Shown here piece by piece: positions 1-11,526 of a stretch of DNA of 64,000 bases (positions within the stretch are counted from its first letter, which is position 1; every line of letters starts with the position of its first letter). A model generated the notes under the pieces. That model worked only from the letters and a program-made list of their open reading frames with translations, was not told where the DNA came from and did no database searches. The stretch comes from Closterium sp. NIES-65 (taxonomy: Eukaryota > Streptophyta > Zygnematophyceae > Desmidiales > Closteriaceae). The position numbers and the translations under genes were made by a program. The stretch covers positions 62,001 through 126,000 of the forward strand of contig CANXME010002430.1 in the NCBI GenBank assembly GCA_948144175.1, given 5' to 3'.

Positions 1-181
1 CGCCACGGCTACTTGTAAGGAGAACCCAGCCCCCCTCGTTCGGCTGCAGGAGCGCGCTCGGTGAAGCTGCCGATGTGGATCACAACGCCATGGCTACTTG
101 TAAGGAGAATCTCCCCCAGCTTCTCATGCACATGTTTGTCATCCCGAGGAACGTTTTCAATCTCGATGAGAAAGCTTTTGC
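1..181 (+). pseudogene. DDE transposase (pogo/Tigger-like), N-terminal part, cut by window edge and by element A
   Basis: Frame 3 is open from the window edge to base 181. It reads GEAADVDHNAM, then LPQLLMHMF, then VFNLDEKAF at 153-179. This matches the stretch around the first catalytic Asp of pogo/CENP-B-like DDE transposases (usual form N-x-DE). The Asp codon is 165-167. The frame stops at copia element A and resumes at 12662 with AELWLSVLPRKTY, so both pieces belong to one interrupted gene. A 24-base sequence at 1-24 recurs at 86-109 with one change, an internal direct repeat. The 5' end lies outside the window. The family call rests on motif order, not on a database search. Confidence 0.6.
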
Positions 182-699
182 TGTAGAGGCACTTCCTCTA
201 CTCTGCAAGAATTCTAAATCGTACTAAATGATAGAGCACAGTCTTGGCTTTCCAACGAGTTGTCAAACACGTTAATCACCCAAGTAACCGCAGAGATATT
301 GGCGTTCACGTGATTATTAGTGCTCTTAGAAGCAAGGATAGACCTCTCTAGAATTTTGGTTCGAATGGACCATGTACAAGCAAAATACAAAGCAAAGCAA
401 CAAAGCAACTCATTTACATCGAACCACATGTGTAACAACGAGTCGCTACATTTCGCGTTGCTAATGCGACGCGCGTAACATTTCGGTTGGGTGAAATTCG
501 GTAGCCAAATTTCACCGAAACAAACCGAACGCGCCTTCCAAAGGAAGGTTGGATTGTGGTGCCGCCACGTGGCACCGAACTAGGTTCTCCCGAAGTCAAC
601 CGGTGCCTCCCCACCGATCCCTAATCAAAGGGATCGAAGGCACTGAAGTGCCTTCGGTGGGTTGGGGGCATATCACCGCCCCACCACCGTTTCCCTCCA
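182..699 (-). repeat. Element A 3' LTR
   Basis: 518-bp copy, plus strand beginning TGTAGAGG and ending CCCTCCA. It matches 4760-5278 plus 12634-12661. The other copy is 29 bp longer, mainly because of an AT-rich insertion near 4961-4990. Confidence 0.85.
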
Positions 700-711
700 A
701 CACTCCCCCTT
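700..711 (-). promoter_or_regulatory. Element A polypurine tract
   Basis: Read on the minus strand this is AAGGGGGAGTGT, immediately upstream of the 3' LTR start TGGAGGG. This is the usual position and composition of a copia plus-strand primer. It also fixes the LTR edge at 699 rather than at the earlier CA at 670. Confidence 0.7.
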
Positions 712-723
712 GCACCCAAGCCT

Positions 724-1080
724 CTAGGTGTTCATACTAACACGCTCACGGCATGCACGGAATGAATCCTTAAGGAGTGGTTTAGTGAGGAAATCCGCGG
801 GTTGCGCCTTGGTGCTTATGTATGTGACCTTGACCTCACTTGTCTCGACCATCTTGCGAATGAAGTGATGCTTCACCTCAATGTGCTTGGTTCGCCCGTG
901 AAGGATAGCATTGTGAGTGAGGTTTATGGCCGCTTGTTTGGCACAAAAGAGAGGAGTTGGGTCGACTTGAGGATGCCCAAGCTCCGCTCGAAGGCGCCGT
1001 AACCATATTGCCTCCATGGCTCCTAGAGTGAGTGCCATGTATTCCGCTTCTGTTGAGCTTAGAGCCACGGTTGGTTGCAA
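724..1080 (-). pseudogene. Element A RNase H domain
   Basis: Minus-strand frame carrying the copia RNase H signature: LSSTEAEYMAL near residue 7, then RTKHIEVKHHFIR and PADFLTKPL. It forms the C-terminal end of pol. The stretch 1081-1216 between this and the RT frame is out of frame, so the domain is cut off from the rest of the polyprotein. Confidence 0.85.
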
Positions 1081-1216
1081 CTTGCTTTACCTACTCACGG
1101 CTCCCCAAGCAAGGTGAAGACGTACGCGCCGGTACTCTTGCGCTTGCTTTGATCTCTGGCATAATCCGAGTCGGTGTAGCCCTTGAGTCATATACGAGTC
1201 CCAAGTTGGGTGTGCC

Positions 1217-1778
1217 TTAGAGGTAGTGTAGAACGCGTCCTCCCGCACGCACGTGCTCGGTATGAGGGTTTCTTACGGCTCGTCCAAGTACCCCGGCGGC
1301 GTATGAGAGGTCGGGACGGGTAGAAACGGCGGCATACATGAGTGAGCCGACTAGCGAATGAAACTTCTTCCTTTTGGCTTCGTCGAGGGTGGATTCTTCC
1401 TCTCCCGGGAGGCAAGAAAATCCCGTGTCTAGTGGTGTCCCTACCGGGTGGCTATTACCCATGCCGAAGCGCTCCACAACCCCCTTCACATATTTCTCTT
1501 GGTGGAGGTGAATGGTCCCGTTCGTTCGGTCGCGGTCGTCGTGCATCCCGAGGTAATTCGTCACTGGTCCCAAGTCCCTCATTGCAAATTCCGACATCTC
1601 GAATTGGGTCTTTGGAGTCGGAGAAAAGAAGGAGGTCATCGACGTAGAGCAAAAGCACCAATTTCTTCTCCCCTTCCTTCAACACGTACAATGCGCTATC
1701 ACACACGCTACGCGCAAAGCCGTGTTGGAGAAGAAATTCGTCGATGCGCTTGTACCATCCGCATGGGCTTTGCTTCAA
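1217..1778 (-). pseudogene. Element A reverse transcriptase, C-terminal half (frameshifted)
   Basis: Two overlapping minus frames (1778-1455 and 1639-1217) carry the copia RT palm. The first has GWYKRIDEFLLQHGF and the catalytic YVDDLLLFS box. The second has YLGMHDDRDR, then VGTPLDTGFS, SLMYAAVSTRPDLSYA and the start of the tether. One frameshift near 1600-1640 separates them. The double Asp is present, but the enzyme cannot be made in one piece. Confidence 0.85.
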
Positions 1779-1832
1779 GCCATAGATGGTACGCTTGAGC
1801 TTCCATACCCTTCCGCTACCATCATCGTACCC

Positions 1833-2099
1833 CTAGGGTTGCCGCATGTAGACTTCTTCGATGAGAAGCCCGTAGAGGAAGGCGGTGCAAACGTCCAACT
1901 GTTCCACCTCGAGGTTGAGAGATGCCGCTAGCGCGAGCAACACCCGAAGAGTGGAGGCCTTCGAAACAGGAGCGAAGGTCTCACTATAGTGCTCCCCCTC
2001 CCATTGAGTGTATCCTTGCGCCACAAGCCGCGCCTTGTAGCGTTCGAAACCTCCATCAACTCCCAATTTCTTCCTTAGCATCCACTTGCATCCCACCAA
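1833..2099 (-). pseudogene. Element A reverse transcriptase, N-terminal half
   Basis: Minus frame with [25 protein letters not shown] and [10 protein letters not shown]. These are the fingers/palm motifs of copia reverse transcriptase (usual forms KARLVAKGF, ETFSPVVK, QMDVKTAFLNG). It is separated by frameshifts from the integrase frame upstream and from the YVDD half downstream. Confidence 0.85.
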
Positions 2100-2158
2100 G
2101 TAGGGTTTAAAACATCGTTCTCCTTGATCGAAGCTAGCACTCTCTCCATTGCTTGCTT

Positions 2159-3100
2159 CTATAGTGGTGCATCCAATGAGGCCAAAGCCTTCTTGTGGGT
2201 GCGTGGGTTATCGTCGCCGATGGTCGCTAGGCAAATTGCCGCACTCTCCTCATCCAGCTCCCCAACGCCAACCGTAGCATAGTTGGTTAACTTTGTGTTG
2301 GGGCGAGGTGTACGATGCCCGCGAGTCAACGCCAATGGTAGGGAAGAAGGTGCGGAGGAAGTTGCCTCTTCAGTTGATGGCAACTCCACGACATCATCAT
2401 CGCACTCTTCGTTCTCCCCCCCTCCACTTTCGGCTCCCTTTTCCACTTGCGGTGGAACCTCCATAGCTTCATCCTCCTCTCGTGCGGGAAGGACGACGGT
2501 GAGTTGCGATGCTTGTTTCTCCTTCGTCGGGAACTTGTCTTCGTCAAAGATCACATCCCGAGACTTGACGCGTTTTTTATCCAAATCCCACACTCGCCAT
2601 GCACGCTCGCTCGCCGCTATTCCCAAGTAGATTGCCGCACGAGCTTTCGGTTGCAACTTGTGGCAAAGTGGGTCCGGTACATGGTTGTAGCTAAGGCACC
2701 CAAAGGTGCATAGGAGGGAGAGATTCGGCTTCGTTTCGGTCAGTGCTTCGAACGGAGTCGTGCCCGGGAGCACCTTGATCGGCAAGCGGTTGCGAATCCA
2801 CGCTGCTAGCGCACTCGCCTCGCCCCACCACTCGTTCCCAAGCAAGGAGTATTGAAGAAGTAAACGAACGGCCTCCACCAACGTGCAATTAAGCCGCTCC
2901 CCCGCTCCATTTTGTTGGGGTGTGTAGGGTGCCGTGACGTCGTGCTTTATGCCCTTGTTTTTCATCCATTTTTCAAGCTCCTTGTTCACGAATTCGCCGC
3001 CACCGTCGGTACGAATACAGTTGTCCCGCTTCTTGTTGTCGTCGCAAACATCGAGCGCCCACCCTTGAATTGCCTTGGCCTCATCACCCTTAGCCTTCAA
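2159..3100 (-). pseudogene. Element A integrase (partial)
   Basis: 313-residue minus frame. It has the second catalytic Asp in IRTDGGGEFVN and the Glu of QQNGAGERLN, then a GKPY-like region (FGCLSYNHVPD), the YLGIAAS box and the link toward RT. The first Asp lies upstream, beyond a break near 3100-3266. The C-terminal part is acidic and serine-rich, as usual for the copia integrase/RT linker. Confidence 0.85.
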
Positions 3101-3265
3101 AGGTCAGGTCCAACACATCCGTGTCGCGTCGTCGAGCATCACCAAGAGGAACTGCGCTCCTCCCTTTGATGCGCATTGCATCGGTCCACACATGTCCATG
3201 TGAACAAGCGCAAGTGGGTCCTTCGACACACACCGCGTGCACGCCCTTTTCGTCGTCGCCAGCGA

Positions 3266-4429
3266 TCAGTCGATTCCCTTCGCGAGTCCTTCGTTGGCCA
3301 ACTCCTTAACCGAGTCGTAATTGGCGTGCGCAAGTCGATTATGCCACGCCTTGAGAGTCGTCTCGGAGCCTTGCACCACGTTGAATGAAGTCGTTTTTGG
3401 ATGCGTCTTGAGTTGGTAAAGTTGTCCGTTGAGAACGCCTTGCGCAAATTGCTTTCCCATCCAAAAGAGGTTCATCTTTGCGCCATCGATGGTGACCTTC
3501 ACATCTTTCTTCGCGAGTTGAGTGATGGAGAGTAGATTCACCTTCAATCCCGGTACATGAAGAACGTTCGTGATGTCCACCGGCCTGCCATCGACGATGA
3601 GACACATACTCCCAACTCGAACCACCAGTAGGGACTTGTCGTTCCCGAAGACGTCGCGCTTAACATCTCTTGGAGCACCGACGTTGTTGAGGTGTGACGC
3701 CGAGTGCGTTATGTGTTGTGTTGCGCCGGTGTCGAGGAACCACGCGTCGCTTGAAGTTTTGATCCCGTCACCGGCCAACAATACGAGCGACTCCCTTGAA
3801 TCATCTGCCTCACCAGGTGCCGTGTGCGCGGTGCCCTCTTGGTTCCGCATCTTTGATGGAGTCCAATCGCTCGGCCGCTTCCGACATTTATGCCAAAAGT
3901 GTCCCGCTTTACGACAATAGTGGCACTTGCTCGAACCGTTTGATGCGTTGCCCTTGCTGCGCTCGTTTCCACCGGACGACTTCTTTGCCTCACCCTTGCT
4001 CCACTTGGAGTTCTTTCCGGAACTCCCTCCGGACAACATGGCGGTCTCCACGCTCTCACTAGCGAATTGTCGGCGACGCGATTCCTCGTGAAGAAGCCGA
4101 CCTACCACCATTTCCTTCATCCAAGTCTTTTGCACGCTATCGAGTGTCGTAATCACCGTCGACCACTCTTCCAGAAGGCCGCAAAGCAAGGTGAGAATCC
4201 AATCCTCCTCCGTGACCGTTCCACTAAGGTCCATGAACGCTTCCCCGAGTTCCTCCACACGAGTCGCATACTCATGAATTGATTCGCCCGCGCGCAACTT
4301 CACCGTGAAGAAGACATTTCGGGCTAGGATCTTGCCGTGGAGAGTCTTGTTCACATGGATCGTCTCAAGCCACTTCCACGCTTCAGGCGCCGATGCCTCA
4401 AGCTTGATGCACATGCGCACCGAACTCAC
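3266..4429 (-). pseudogene. Element A gag C-terminus, protease and pre-integrase domain
   Basis: 387-residue minus frame. It begins in the capsid-like gag domain (UBN2 type). Near residue 170 comes a zinc knuckle CHYCRKAGHFWHKC, an exact CX2CX4HX4C. Near residue 230 is the protease active site WFLDTGATQHIT, and at the end the pre-integrase motif WHNRLAHANY. It is out of frame with the gag start at 4720-4445 and with the integrase at 3100. Confidence 0.88.
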
Positions 4430-4444
4430 TAGGTTGATGCTGAT

Positions 4445-4720
4445 TCACGAAATTAAAGTAGCGAACGCCTTTTGGTCCTTTTTCTTCCATGCCGCGATCT
4501 CGTCCGATTTGTCCGGCTTTTTCTCCGTTCCGTCGAAGAGACCCCAAAGTCCCCGCTCCATCATTAGCCCTTGGAACTTAAATTTCCACGCAGAGTAGTT
4601 TTGTCCCGTGAAAGTCGAAACCACCGACGTGTCGAACACCATCGCGTTTGTCCAAGGTTCGCCGGGATTCGAGACGACACCACCTAAGGAAGTGCGAGAG
4701 GCTTCACTTGACGTCATCAT
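4445..4720 (-). pseudogene. Element A gag N-terminus
   Basis: Minus frame starting at MM (4720), 24 bases after the primer site. It contains FTGQNYSAWKFKFQ and ERGLWGLFDG, the N-terminal gag signature of copia elements (usual form L-x-G-x-NY-x-x-W). The frame reads through to a stop at 4445; gag then continues in another frame at 4429, so a frameshift lies there. Confidence 0.8.
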
Positions 4721-4743
4721 GCTTGCTACAAGTCGCGCAGGTT

Positions 4744-4755
4744 GCTCTGATACCA
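4744..4755 (-). promoter_or_regulatory. Element A primer binding site
   Basis: Minus strand TGGTATCAGAGC, four bases after the 5' LTR end. It is the exact 12-base complement of the 3' end of plant initiator tRNA-Met, the standard copia primer. Confidence 0.9.
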
Positions 4756-4759
4756 CTGT

Positions 4760-5278
4760 TGTAGAGGCGTTTCCTCTACTTTGCAGGAACTCTAAATTGT
4801 ACTAAACGATAGAGCACAGTCTTGGCTTTCCAACGAGTCGTCAAACACGCTAATCGCCCAAGTATCCACAGAGATATTGGCGTTCACGTGGTTACTAGTG
4901 CTCTTAGAAGCAAGGATAGACCTCTCTGGAATTTTGCTTCGAATGGACCATGTACAAGATGATTGAGGATTTCAATATGTATCATGCATACAAAGCAACC
5001 ACAATTTATAACAGCACATTTACATCGAACCGCATGCGTAACATCGAGTCGCTACATTTCGCGTCGCAAATGCGACGCACGTAACATTTCGGTTGGGTGA
5101 AATTTGGTAGCCGAATTTCACCGAAACAAACCGAACGCGCCTTCCAAAGGAAGGTTGGATTGTGGTCGCCGCCACGTGGCACCGAACTGAGTTCTCCCGA
5201 AGTCAATTGGTGCGTCTCCACCGATCCCTAGTCAAAGGGATCGAAGGCACTGAAGTGCCTTCGGTGGATTGGGGGCAT
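4760..5278 (-). repeat. Element A 5' LTR, main part
   Basis: Second LTR copy of element A, broken by element B after base 5278. The last 28 bp lie at 12634-12661. Removing B and one GGCAT copy gives a 547-bp LTR ending CCCTCCA, matching the 3' copy. Confidence 0.85.
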
Positions 5279-5411
5279 TGAGAAGAAGTAAACGAGAGAA
5301 TGGTGAACTATGAACAAGGTGAGTACAAATAGGAAACCCTAATTGGGTTGTACCCCCTATGGGATAACCCACTATAGCCTACACAAATAAGTAAGCTATA
5401 ATGTTCTGACA
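5279..5411 (-). repeat. Element B 3' LTR
   Basis: 133 bp, plus strand TGAGAAGAAG...TTCTGACA. The minus-strand polypurine tract CTATGGGGGTG lies directly outside it at 5412-5422. Confidence 0.9.
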
Positions 5412-5422
5412 CACCCCCATAG
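5412..5422 (-). promoter_or_regulatory. Element B polypurine tract
   Basis: Minus strand CTATGGGGGTG, abutting the 3' LTR. The same tract occurs in elements C (14418-14428) and D (20955-20965), one sign that these families are related. Confidence 0.75.
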
Positions 5423-5635
5423 GCAAAGTGGGGGAGAACAAGGGGTCACAAGACCAGTCAAGCAAAGCAAAGCAAAGCTCAGGGTGGATCACAAAGTCAC
5501 CACACATTCCGAGCACAAGTTCAAAGGCCAGAAGGCCAGTTCACATGCAAGATCATATATAGAGATATACAAGAGGCAAGCAAGTAAGAGCAAGAGTATA
5601 TATAGGTAAAAGTACAAGCAAGGTCAAGAAGTGAG

Positions 5636-6280
5636 CTAGTGAGGCAAGGCAGGCACAAGGCCCAGCTGCGTGCAGCAGCGCTGATGATCACAAGGCGCAA
5701 GTGCCTTGGTGAAGACATCAGCAGTGTTGGCCTCAGAGGCCACGTACGCAAGTCGCAGCTGTCCACGCTGCTGTAGCTCACGAGCAAGAAAGTAGCGGAG
5801 AGCAATGTGCTTTGTCCTGTGCTCCAGCCGCTGCTCTCGACACAAGGCCAGCATGGCCTTCTTGTCTACGTACAGCACTGGAGGAGAACGAGGCGGCTCT
5901 CCAAGGTCGGTCAGCACGTAGGTGAGCCAGCGTAACTCCTGTGCAGCCATGGCCCCGGCGTAGATCTCAGCCTCACAACTGGAGCCGAGAACAGAAGACG
6001 AGCGGGTAGCCCGCCACGAAACAGAGCCGGAACCAAGACTGAAAGTGTAACCCTGTGACAACCGCTGCGTAGCCTGGTCGTTAGCCTAAGAAGCGTCTGC
6101 GTGCCCAGTGAGGACCACTGGACTGCGCCCTCCAAGCACTAGCCCCATGCCCGACGTACTGCACAAGTAGCGCAACACCCTCTTCGCTGCAGCCATGTGC
6201 TCTGGTCGGTGTCTCCCAGGAGCAACATAGCGTGCAAGAATGCTCAGAGGGTATGCAAGGTCAGGTCGTGTGCAGGTCAT
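5636..6280 (-). pseudogene. Element B RT tail and RNase H
   Basis: Two minus frames (6280-6086 and 6061-5636) continue the RT frame after stops. The first has TCTRPDLAYPLSILARY and the second SSCEAEIYAGAMAAQELRW, RTKHIALRYFLARELQ and ANTADVFTKAL, the copia RNase H motifs. In-frame stops at about 6283 (TAG in place of a Tyr codon, judged against element G) and near 6085 separate the pieces. Confidence 0.88.
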
Positions 6281-6283
6281 CAG

Positions 6284-8566
6284 CTACATGAGGCAGCCAA
6301 CAAGCTCTGCATACGGGCCACTCAACTCTACGGACTCATCCGAAGGCAGAGCTGAGAGCGAGTGGCGAGTAGGCAGAGGAGTGGCCTGAGGCAAGGAGTA
6401 CGTGAAGCCGAAGCGCTGAAGGACCTGCTGCACCATGTGTGACTGAGTCAGGGTAATGGTGCGGCGTGCTCTGTCCCGGGTGATCTGCAAGCCAAGGCAG
6501 CTGCGCAGTTCACCCAGGTCAGTGCACGTGTGTCTCTTCTGCAGCTCGGACTTCACGTGGGCGAGTCCAGCAGTGTCAGCTGTGGCAAAGACCAAGTCGT
6601 CGACGTACACGAGGATGTAGAACGGCGGCAGAGAGGTGTCGGTGCGCAGAAACAGCGACGGGTCTGCAGTGGAGGGAGCAAACCCAAGTGCCGCCAGCGT
6701 AGTCCTCAGTGTGTCGTGCCACTCACGCGGCGCCTGGCAGAGATCGTAGACTGGACGCCGGAGACTCCACTGGGTACCAGGAGGGAAAGACCCAGTGAAG
6801 CCAGGTGGGCGACGCAGCCAGATCTCCTCGTGCAGGTTGCCCTGCAAGAAAGCAGTGCTGAAGTCGAGAGAGTGCAGCTCGTAGTCACGGTGAGCAGCAA
6901 CGTGCAACAGTACCCGAAGAGTGGTCATCTTCGGGGTGGGGGAGAAGGTCTGAAAGTAGTCAACTCCCTGCCGCTGACTGAAACCACGAGCCACGTACCG
7001 CGCCTTGAAGACAGGCGGAGAACCCGGCGGCCGCTTCACCCTGAAGATCCACATGCCACTGACGATGTTCGCCCCAGGAGGGGGAACAGCGTCAACGTAG
7101 GTGCCTGTGGACTTCCAGGAAGCCATCTCTGCATCCATAGCTGCCTGCCACTGAGAGGAGTAGGGACCCTCTATCGCCTCCGCGTAAGAGCGCGAAGTCG
7201 GGATGTCTAGTGCATCCGGGTCTTCCTCAGGGGCTAGCAGTACAGACGCGAGATGAGGTGAAGCGGCGGCCAGACACTGGAACTCCTCATGCCTGTCCTC
7301 AAGGACGTCCGTGCCAAGGGCACACTCACCCCCGACGGACGGAGGACAGGTAGACTCAGACTCAGCTACAAGACCAGCAGCGTAGTCTAGACGACAGCGC
7401 GCAGCAAAGTCGACGAGCTCAGTGACAAGGGCAGACGCAGCAGAAGACTCAAAAGAAGGGTCAGTGACAGCAGTAGCAAGGAGATGCGTGACAGTAGGAC
7501 TGGCAGCACGAAGAGAGTCCGACTCCGGGTCGGCAAGAGCAGGAAGAGAGGAAGAAGGAGGAGAAGGCAAAGGGGCACGTAGAGGAGCAGTGGACGGACG
7601 CAGAGACATCCGGTGCGTGCCAGGGACAGGAGGCGGACGCTGACGCGAACCGTGACCACTAGTGCGCGCAGTACGAACAGGCGACGCAGGACGAGACGCA
7701 GGCTCACGACGCTCAGTAAGACCTCCAGTCGGACCAGCGTAGGGAGAAGGAGCAGGCAAAGGGGAGGCAGCCTGTAGCTGTGACTGGACAGGCTGTGGAC
7801 CCTCTAAGGGAGGAGGAGGAGGACCAGGAGAAGTAGGAAGACCAAGAACCTGCTGTAGGAGCGGTACAAAGTACGGTCGGGGCCGCGTGGTGACGCGAGA
7901 AACAGCAGGGACAGCACCAGTACCCCCAGCAGGAGTACCCGCTCCAGCAGCACCTCCAGCAGCACCTCCAGTAGCTCTAGAACCCCCAGCAGCTCCTCCA
8001 GTAGCCCCAGAACCTCCAGCAGCACCAGGATCACCGCCAGTCGAACTACCAGTGGTAGTCTCAGCGCCAACACCCTCAGCAGCGCCAGCTCCAGGCGAAC
8101 CCGCAGGCCCAGCAGCTCCAGTACTCCCAGTACGAGCACCTCCGGGACCCGCGGCAGCAGCAGAAGAACCTCCAGCACCAGCAGCACGCCTCCAGCGCCG
8201 AGCAAACCACTCACGCAGCTCCTGTGAGGAGAGTGGCTCTCGGCGAGACGAAGCACCCGGAGAACCTCCAGGCGAAGAACCTCCAGGCTCAGCACCCCCA
8301 GGCAAAGAACCTCCAGGCGTAGCACCCCCAGGCTCAGCACCCCCACGCTCAGCACCCCCGGGCTCAGCACCCCCAGGCTCAGCACCCCCAGACCCCGCAC
8401 CCCCAGGCTCAGCACCCCCAGGCACAGCACCCCCAGGCTCAGCACCCACAGCAGCACCAGAGTCACCAGTGACCTCGACAGGCTCGACCGCGTCTACCTG
8501 GGACACACCTGAAGGGGCAGGACCCTGAGGGGGGAGGGGGTCTACCGGGGGGGGACCTGGTACCAA
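6284..8566 (-). pseudogene. Element B integrase/RT linker and reverse transcriptase
   Basis: 760-residue minus frame. The first 300 residues are a Gly/Ala/Pro/Glu-rich linker with a PGGAE repeat and the motif SSQELREWFARRW. RT follows: SGMWIFRVKRPPGS, ARYVARGFSQRQGVDYFQTF, LHSLDFSTAFLQG, the active site ILVYVDDLVFAT near residue 640, and LGLQITRDRARRTITL. It ends at a TAG at about 6283 and is out of frame with integrase. Confidence 0.9.
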
Positions 8567-8970
8567 GAAGAGCGGGGGTGGGGGGAGGGACGGAGTGCGG
8601 TAGGGGAAGAGGCGGTAGTAGGGTACCGACTCGTCAAACGTGACGTCCTGGGAGGACAGAACACGGCGAGAGGTGGGGTGGTAGAACTGCCACCCAGGGG
8701 CGTCGGGGGGGAACCCCAGGAAGACTTAGGGAGCAGCGCGAGGGGACAGCTTGTCCGCAGACAAGTCGCGGACAAACGCCCGAGATCCCCAGACCCGGAA
8801 CGCCAACCATCACCAACCTTCCCCGTCCACAGTAGGGCTGGGGAGGTCTCCGGCTTGGAGACCCTGGGGTGGAGGTTGATCTGATGCGCCGCGTACCTGA
8901 CAGCAAACGGCCACAGAAAATGGGGGGCAGCCGCATGCATCATAGACGTACGAGCGACGTCCATGACCAT
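8542..8970 (-). pseudogene. Element B integrase, C-terminal fragment
   Basis: Minus frame beginning MVMDVARTSMMHAAAPHFLW, the helix after the catalytic Glu of copia integrase. It goes out of frame near 8800 because of small deletions, as judged against elements D and G. Confidence 0.75.
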
Positions 8971-9039
8971 GCCAATGCGGCGCTCTGCAATCCCATTTTG
9001 CTGCGGTGAGTCCGGAAGCGTGAAGGTCTGGCGGATGCC

Positions 9040-10446
9040 TCACGCACTACAGTAGGCACGCAGAAGGCTAGAGGAGAACTCTCCGCCTCTGTCCGAGTGC
9101 AGACGCAACACAGGAAAGTCCGAGCCAAAGCTCTGCTTGAGCTGGAGACGAGCTGCGCGGATCCAGTCGATCAGCACCTCAGTGACATCACCCTTGCTGC
9201 GCAAGGGGAAGACTGTGGTGTAACGCGAGTAGGCGTCAACCACCAATAGGAAGTAGTGCTCGTGAACGAGTCCACGGACGCTGGCAGGGCCCCACACGTC
9301 CATGTGAAGCGTCTGCAACGGAGCCTCTGTCGGAGGAAACTGGGAGGAGTGAGGGGCAGCCCGCTGGCGCCCCTCGACACAGGGGACACAGGCAGGGCCA
9401 GGGCCCTGAGGAAGGGGAGGGAGGGACCTGGGGAGACCAGACACAAGAAGACGGGAGGCCATGCCTCTGAGCCGAAGCAGAGAGGGGTGGCTAAGGCGGT
9501 GGTGCCAGAGGAGGGTCTCGTGGGACAGACGGCGACACGAACAGGGGGCAGACTCAGGACCAGACCTGGACGCTGCAGCAAACACCTGACCAGACGAAGA
9601 GACCCTACCAGACTCAGGACCTGGAGGAGAAGTAGTGGTCAGTGTGTACAGGCTCGACCCTGGCTGACGTGTAAACGTAGCCAGGTGGCGACCTGTGCTA
9701 GCCTCTGTGCAGTGTGTCACCTGCTGACGAGCAGGAGTGAACTGGTGGACACCCGCATCCTGTAGGTCAGTACCACTCACCAGGTTCGTAGAGAACGAGG
9801 GGAGGTAGAGACCAGACAGGGTGCCAGAGGGAGCCGCCGGACACGGGAGGACTGTGGAGAAGTGAGACAGGACAGGACCCCCAGAGGGGTCAGCCAGGGA
9901 CACCGCAACCGGCCGACTAAGCGGCGTGAGAGTGGTGCGGTCCCGAAAGAAGGAGCGAGACGCTCCAGAGTCAAGGGTGAAGGTGTGAGAGGCCGAAGCC
10001 AACACAGTACCTGAGAGTGCAGACTCACTAGTACCTGCGAGCACAGACGCACTTTCACCTAGAGCAGCAGCCTCACTGGCACCTGACACAGCAGTACCAA
10101 TGCCCGGGTTGGGCGGGAAACACCGGTAACAGTCACCCTCATCACTAACAGTCACAGCATACATGGCAGCAAGGATAGCATCATAGTCAAGATCAAAGAT
10201 AGCTACACCAGCCCTAGAGAGCTCTCCCCAGCGGGGGATCTCAGAGGCCTCCGGAAACTGCTGGCGCCAAGCGTCGGTCAAGCGGGCAAAGCAGCGGCGG
10301 GCGGTGTGGGTGCCCCCACACTGCTCACCCGCGCGGTCGCCGGTGCGAAGGTCGTAGGTGCAGGGGCCGAACGCCCCACCACGCTGACGCTGCGAGTACC
10401 ACTCACGGAGCTGATGAGGGGCGGGGATGTCGCGAGAGCGCTGCAA
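9040..10446 (-). pseudogene. Element B gag C-terminus, protease, pre-integrase and integrase core
   Basis: 468-residue minus frame. It opens with the gag tail (HQLREWYSQR, then a Cys/His motif CX13CX3HX4C). Protease is FTLDSGASRSFFRD near residue 172; pre-integrase is LLWHHRLSHPSLLRL. The integrase core has HMDVWGPASV and LRLHSDRGGEF. The frame ends at a TGA that replaces an Arg codon seen in element G, so the Glu of the DDE triad lies beyond the break. Confidence 0.9.
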
Positions 10447-11505
10447 CTACTGCTGCTGGCGCTGACCACCCGCAGTGCTGCTCCGCTGCGACGTGCCACT
10501 CCGACCACCTGCACCACAGCCATCCCCGCCTCCGCCGCCACCGCCGCCACCGCCACCCTCACCCCCGCCGCTCCCACCGCCACCTCCGCCACCACCACCG
10601 CCTCCACTGCCGCCACTAGTACCTCCACTCCCGCCACCACCTCCACCGCCACCCCCACTCCCTTCGCCGCCCCCACCTCCTCCGCCACCGCCCCCGCTAG
10701 CTCCACCCGCTCCCTTGCCCCCCTTGCCCCTGCCAGAGTGGCGCCTACCGCTGGGGGCAGACGCAGCACCGACCGACTCCAAACCAACGAGGTCGGCCGC
10801 AGCAGCAGAGGTGACAGAGGGTAACAGGGGGGAGGGAGAACACCCGTCAAAGATGGGGGTGCGAGGGTCACCACGAGAGGCCCCTACAGCGACCATACTC
10901 TTCTCAGCCGCTAGCAGAGACTTCTCAAGGAGGTCGACAGTGAGGGTGGTGGGACAGACAGAGAGAAACTGGTCCCTAACGGCACGTAGGGACTCAGGGA
11001 GACGGGTGACTAGAAAGTAGAGAGTGATGTACATGGGAGGAGGGCTTGTGGCGCGGAAGTCAGCAGGAAGCGCAGCGCGGTAGCGAGTGTCACTAGCGCG
11101 GAGGTGGGTAAAGAGGTCAGCGACTGTGGGAAAGGCAGCGAGGTCAGGGAAGAGGTACGCTAGCATGAGGCGGCTCAGCGTAGCGGAGGAAGGGGAGGAG
11201 TAGCGCGCAACTACAGCGTCGTACAAGGCCTGAGCGGTCTTGCACTGACTGAAGTGCGCACGCTCAGAGGAAGGGAGGTGTCGACGCACAGCAAGACGTG
11301 CAGCAGCATCGCGTGTGGCCCACTTGGAGCGAACAGTGGGGTCAGCATCAGCAGGAGGGGCAGGGACAGCGCCAGAGACAAAGTCAAAGAGAGAAACCTC
11401 ATCTATCGCATCGCACAGTAAGTACAGATGCAGGTCCTCGACCCAGAGTGCAAAGTCAATGGCGCGACCCTCAGCATCAAAAGCCAGGACACTGGGGGTG
11501 GCCAT
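10447..11505 (-). pseudogene. Element B gag (capsid domain)
   Basis: The minus frame runs from MATPSVLAFDAEG (start 11505) through the copia gag capsid region (VEDLHLYLLCD, RLMLAYLFPDL, VTRLPESLRAVRDQFLSV). A long Gly-rich tail coded by GGN repeats follows. The frame ends at TAG, and the pol frame continues in phase directly after it. D and E have sense codons at this point, so the TAG is probably a nonsense mutation; suppression cannot be excluded. Confidence 0.85.
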
Positions 11506-11526
11506 TATAGCAGCTGATAGTCTCAC

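Noticed and set aside
182..670. Element A LTR ending at GGGGGCA (670)
   Set aside because: The purine tract next to 699 and the continued match at 12634-12661 show that the LTR runs to CCCTCCA.
10475..11020. Plus-strand Pro-rich frame opposite gag of B (and similar ones opposite D, E and G gag)
   Set aside because: Antisense shadow of the Gly-rich gag tract.
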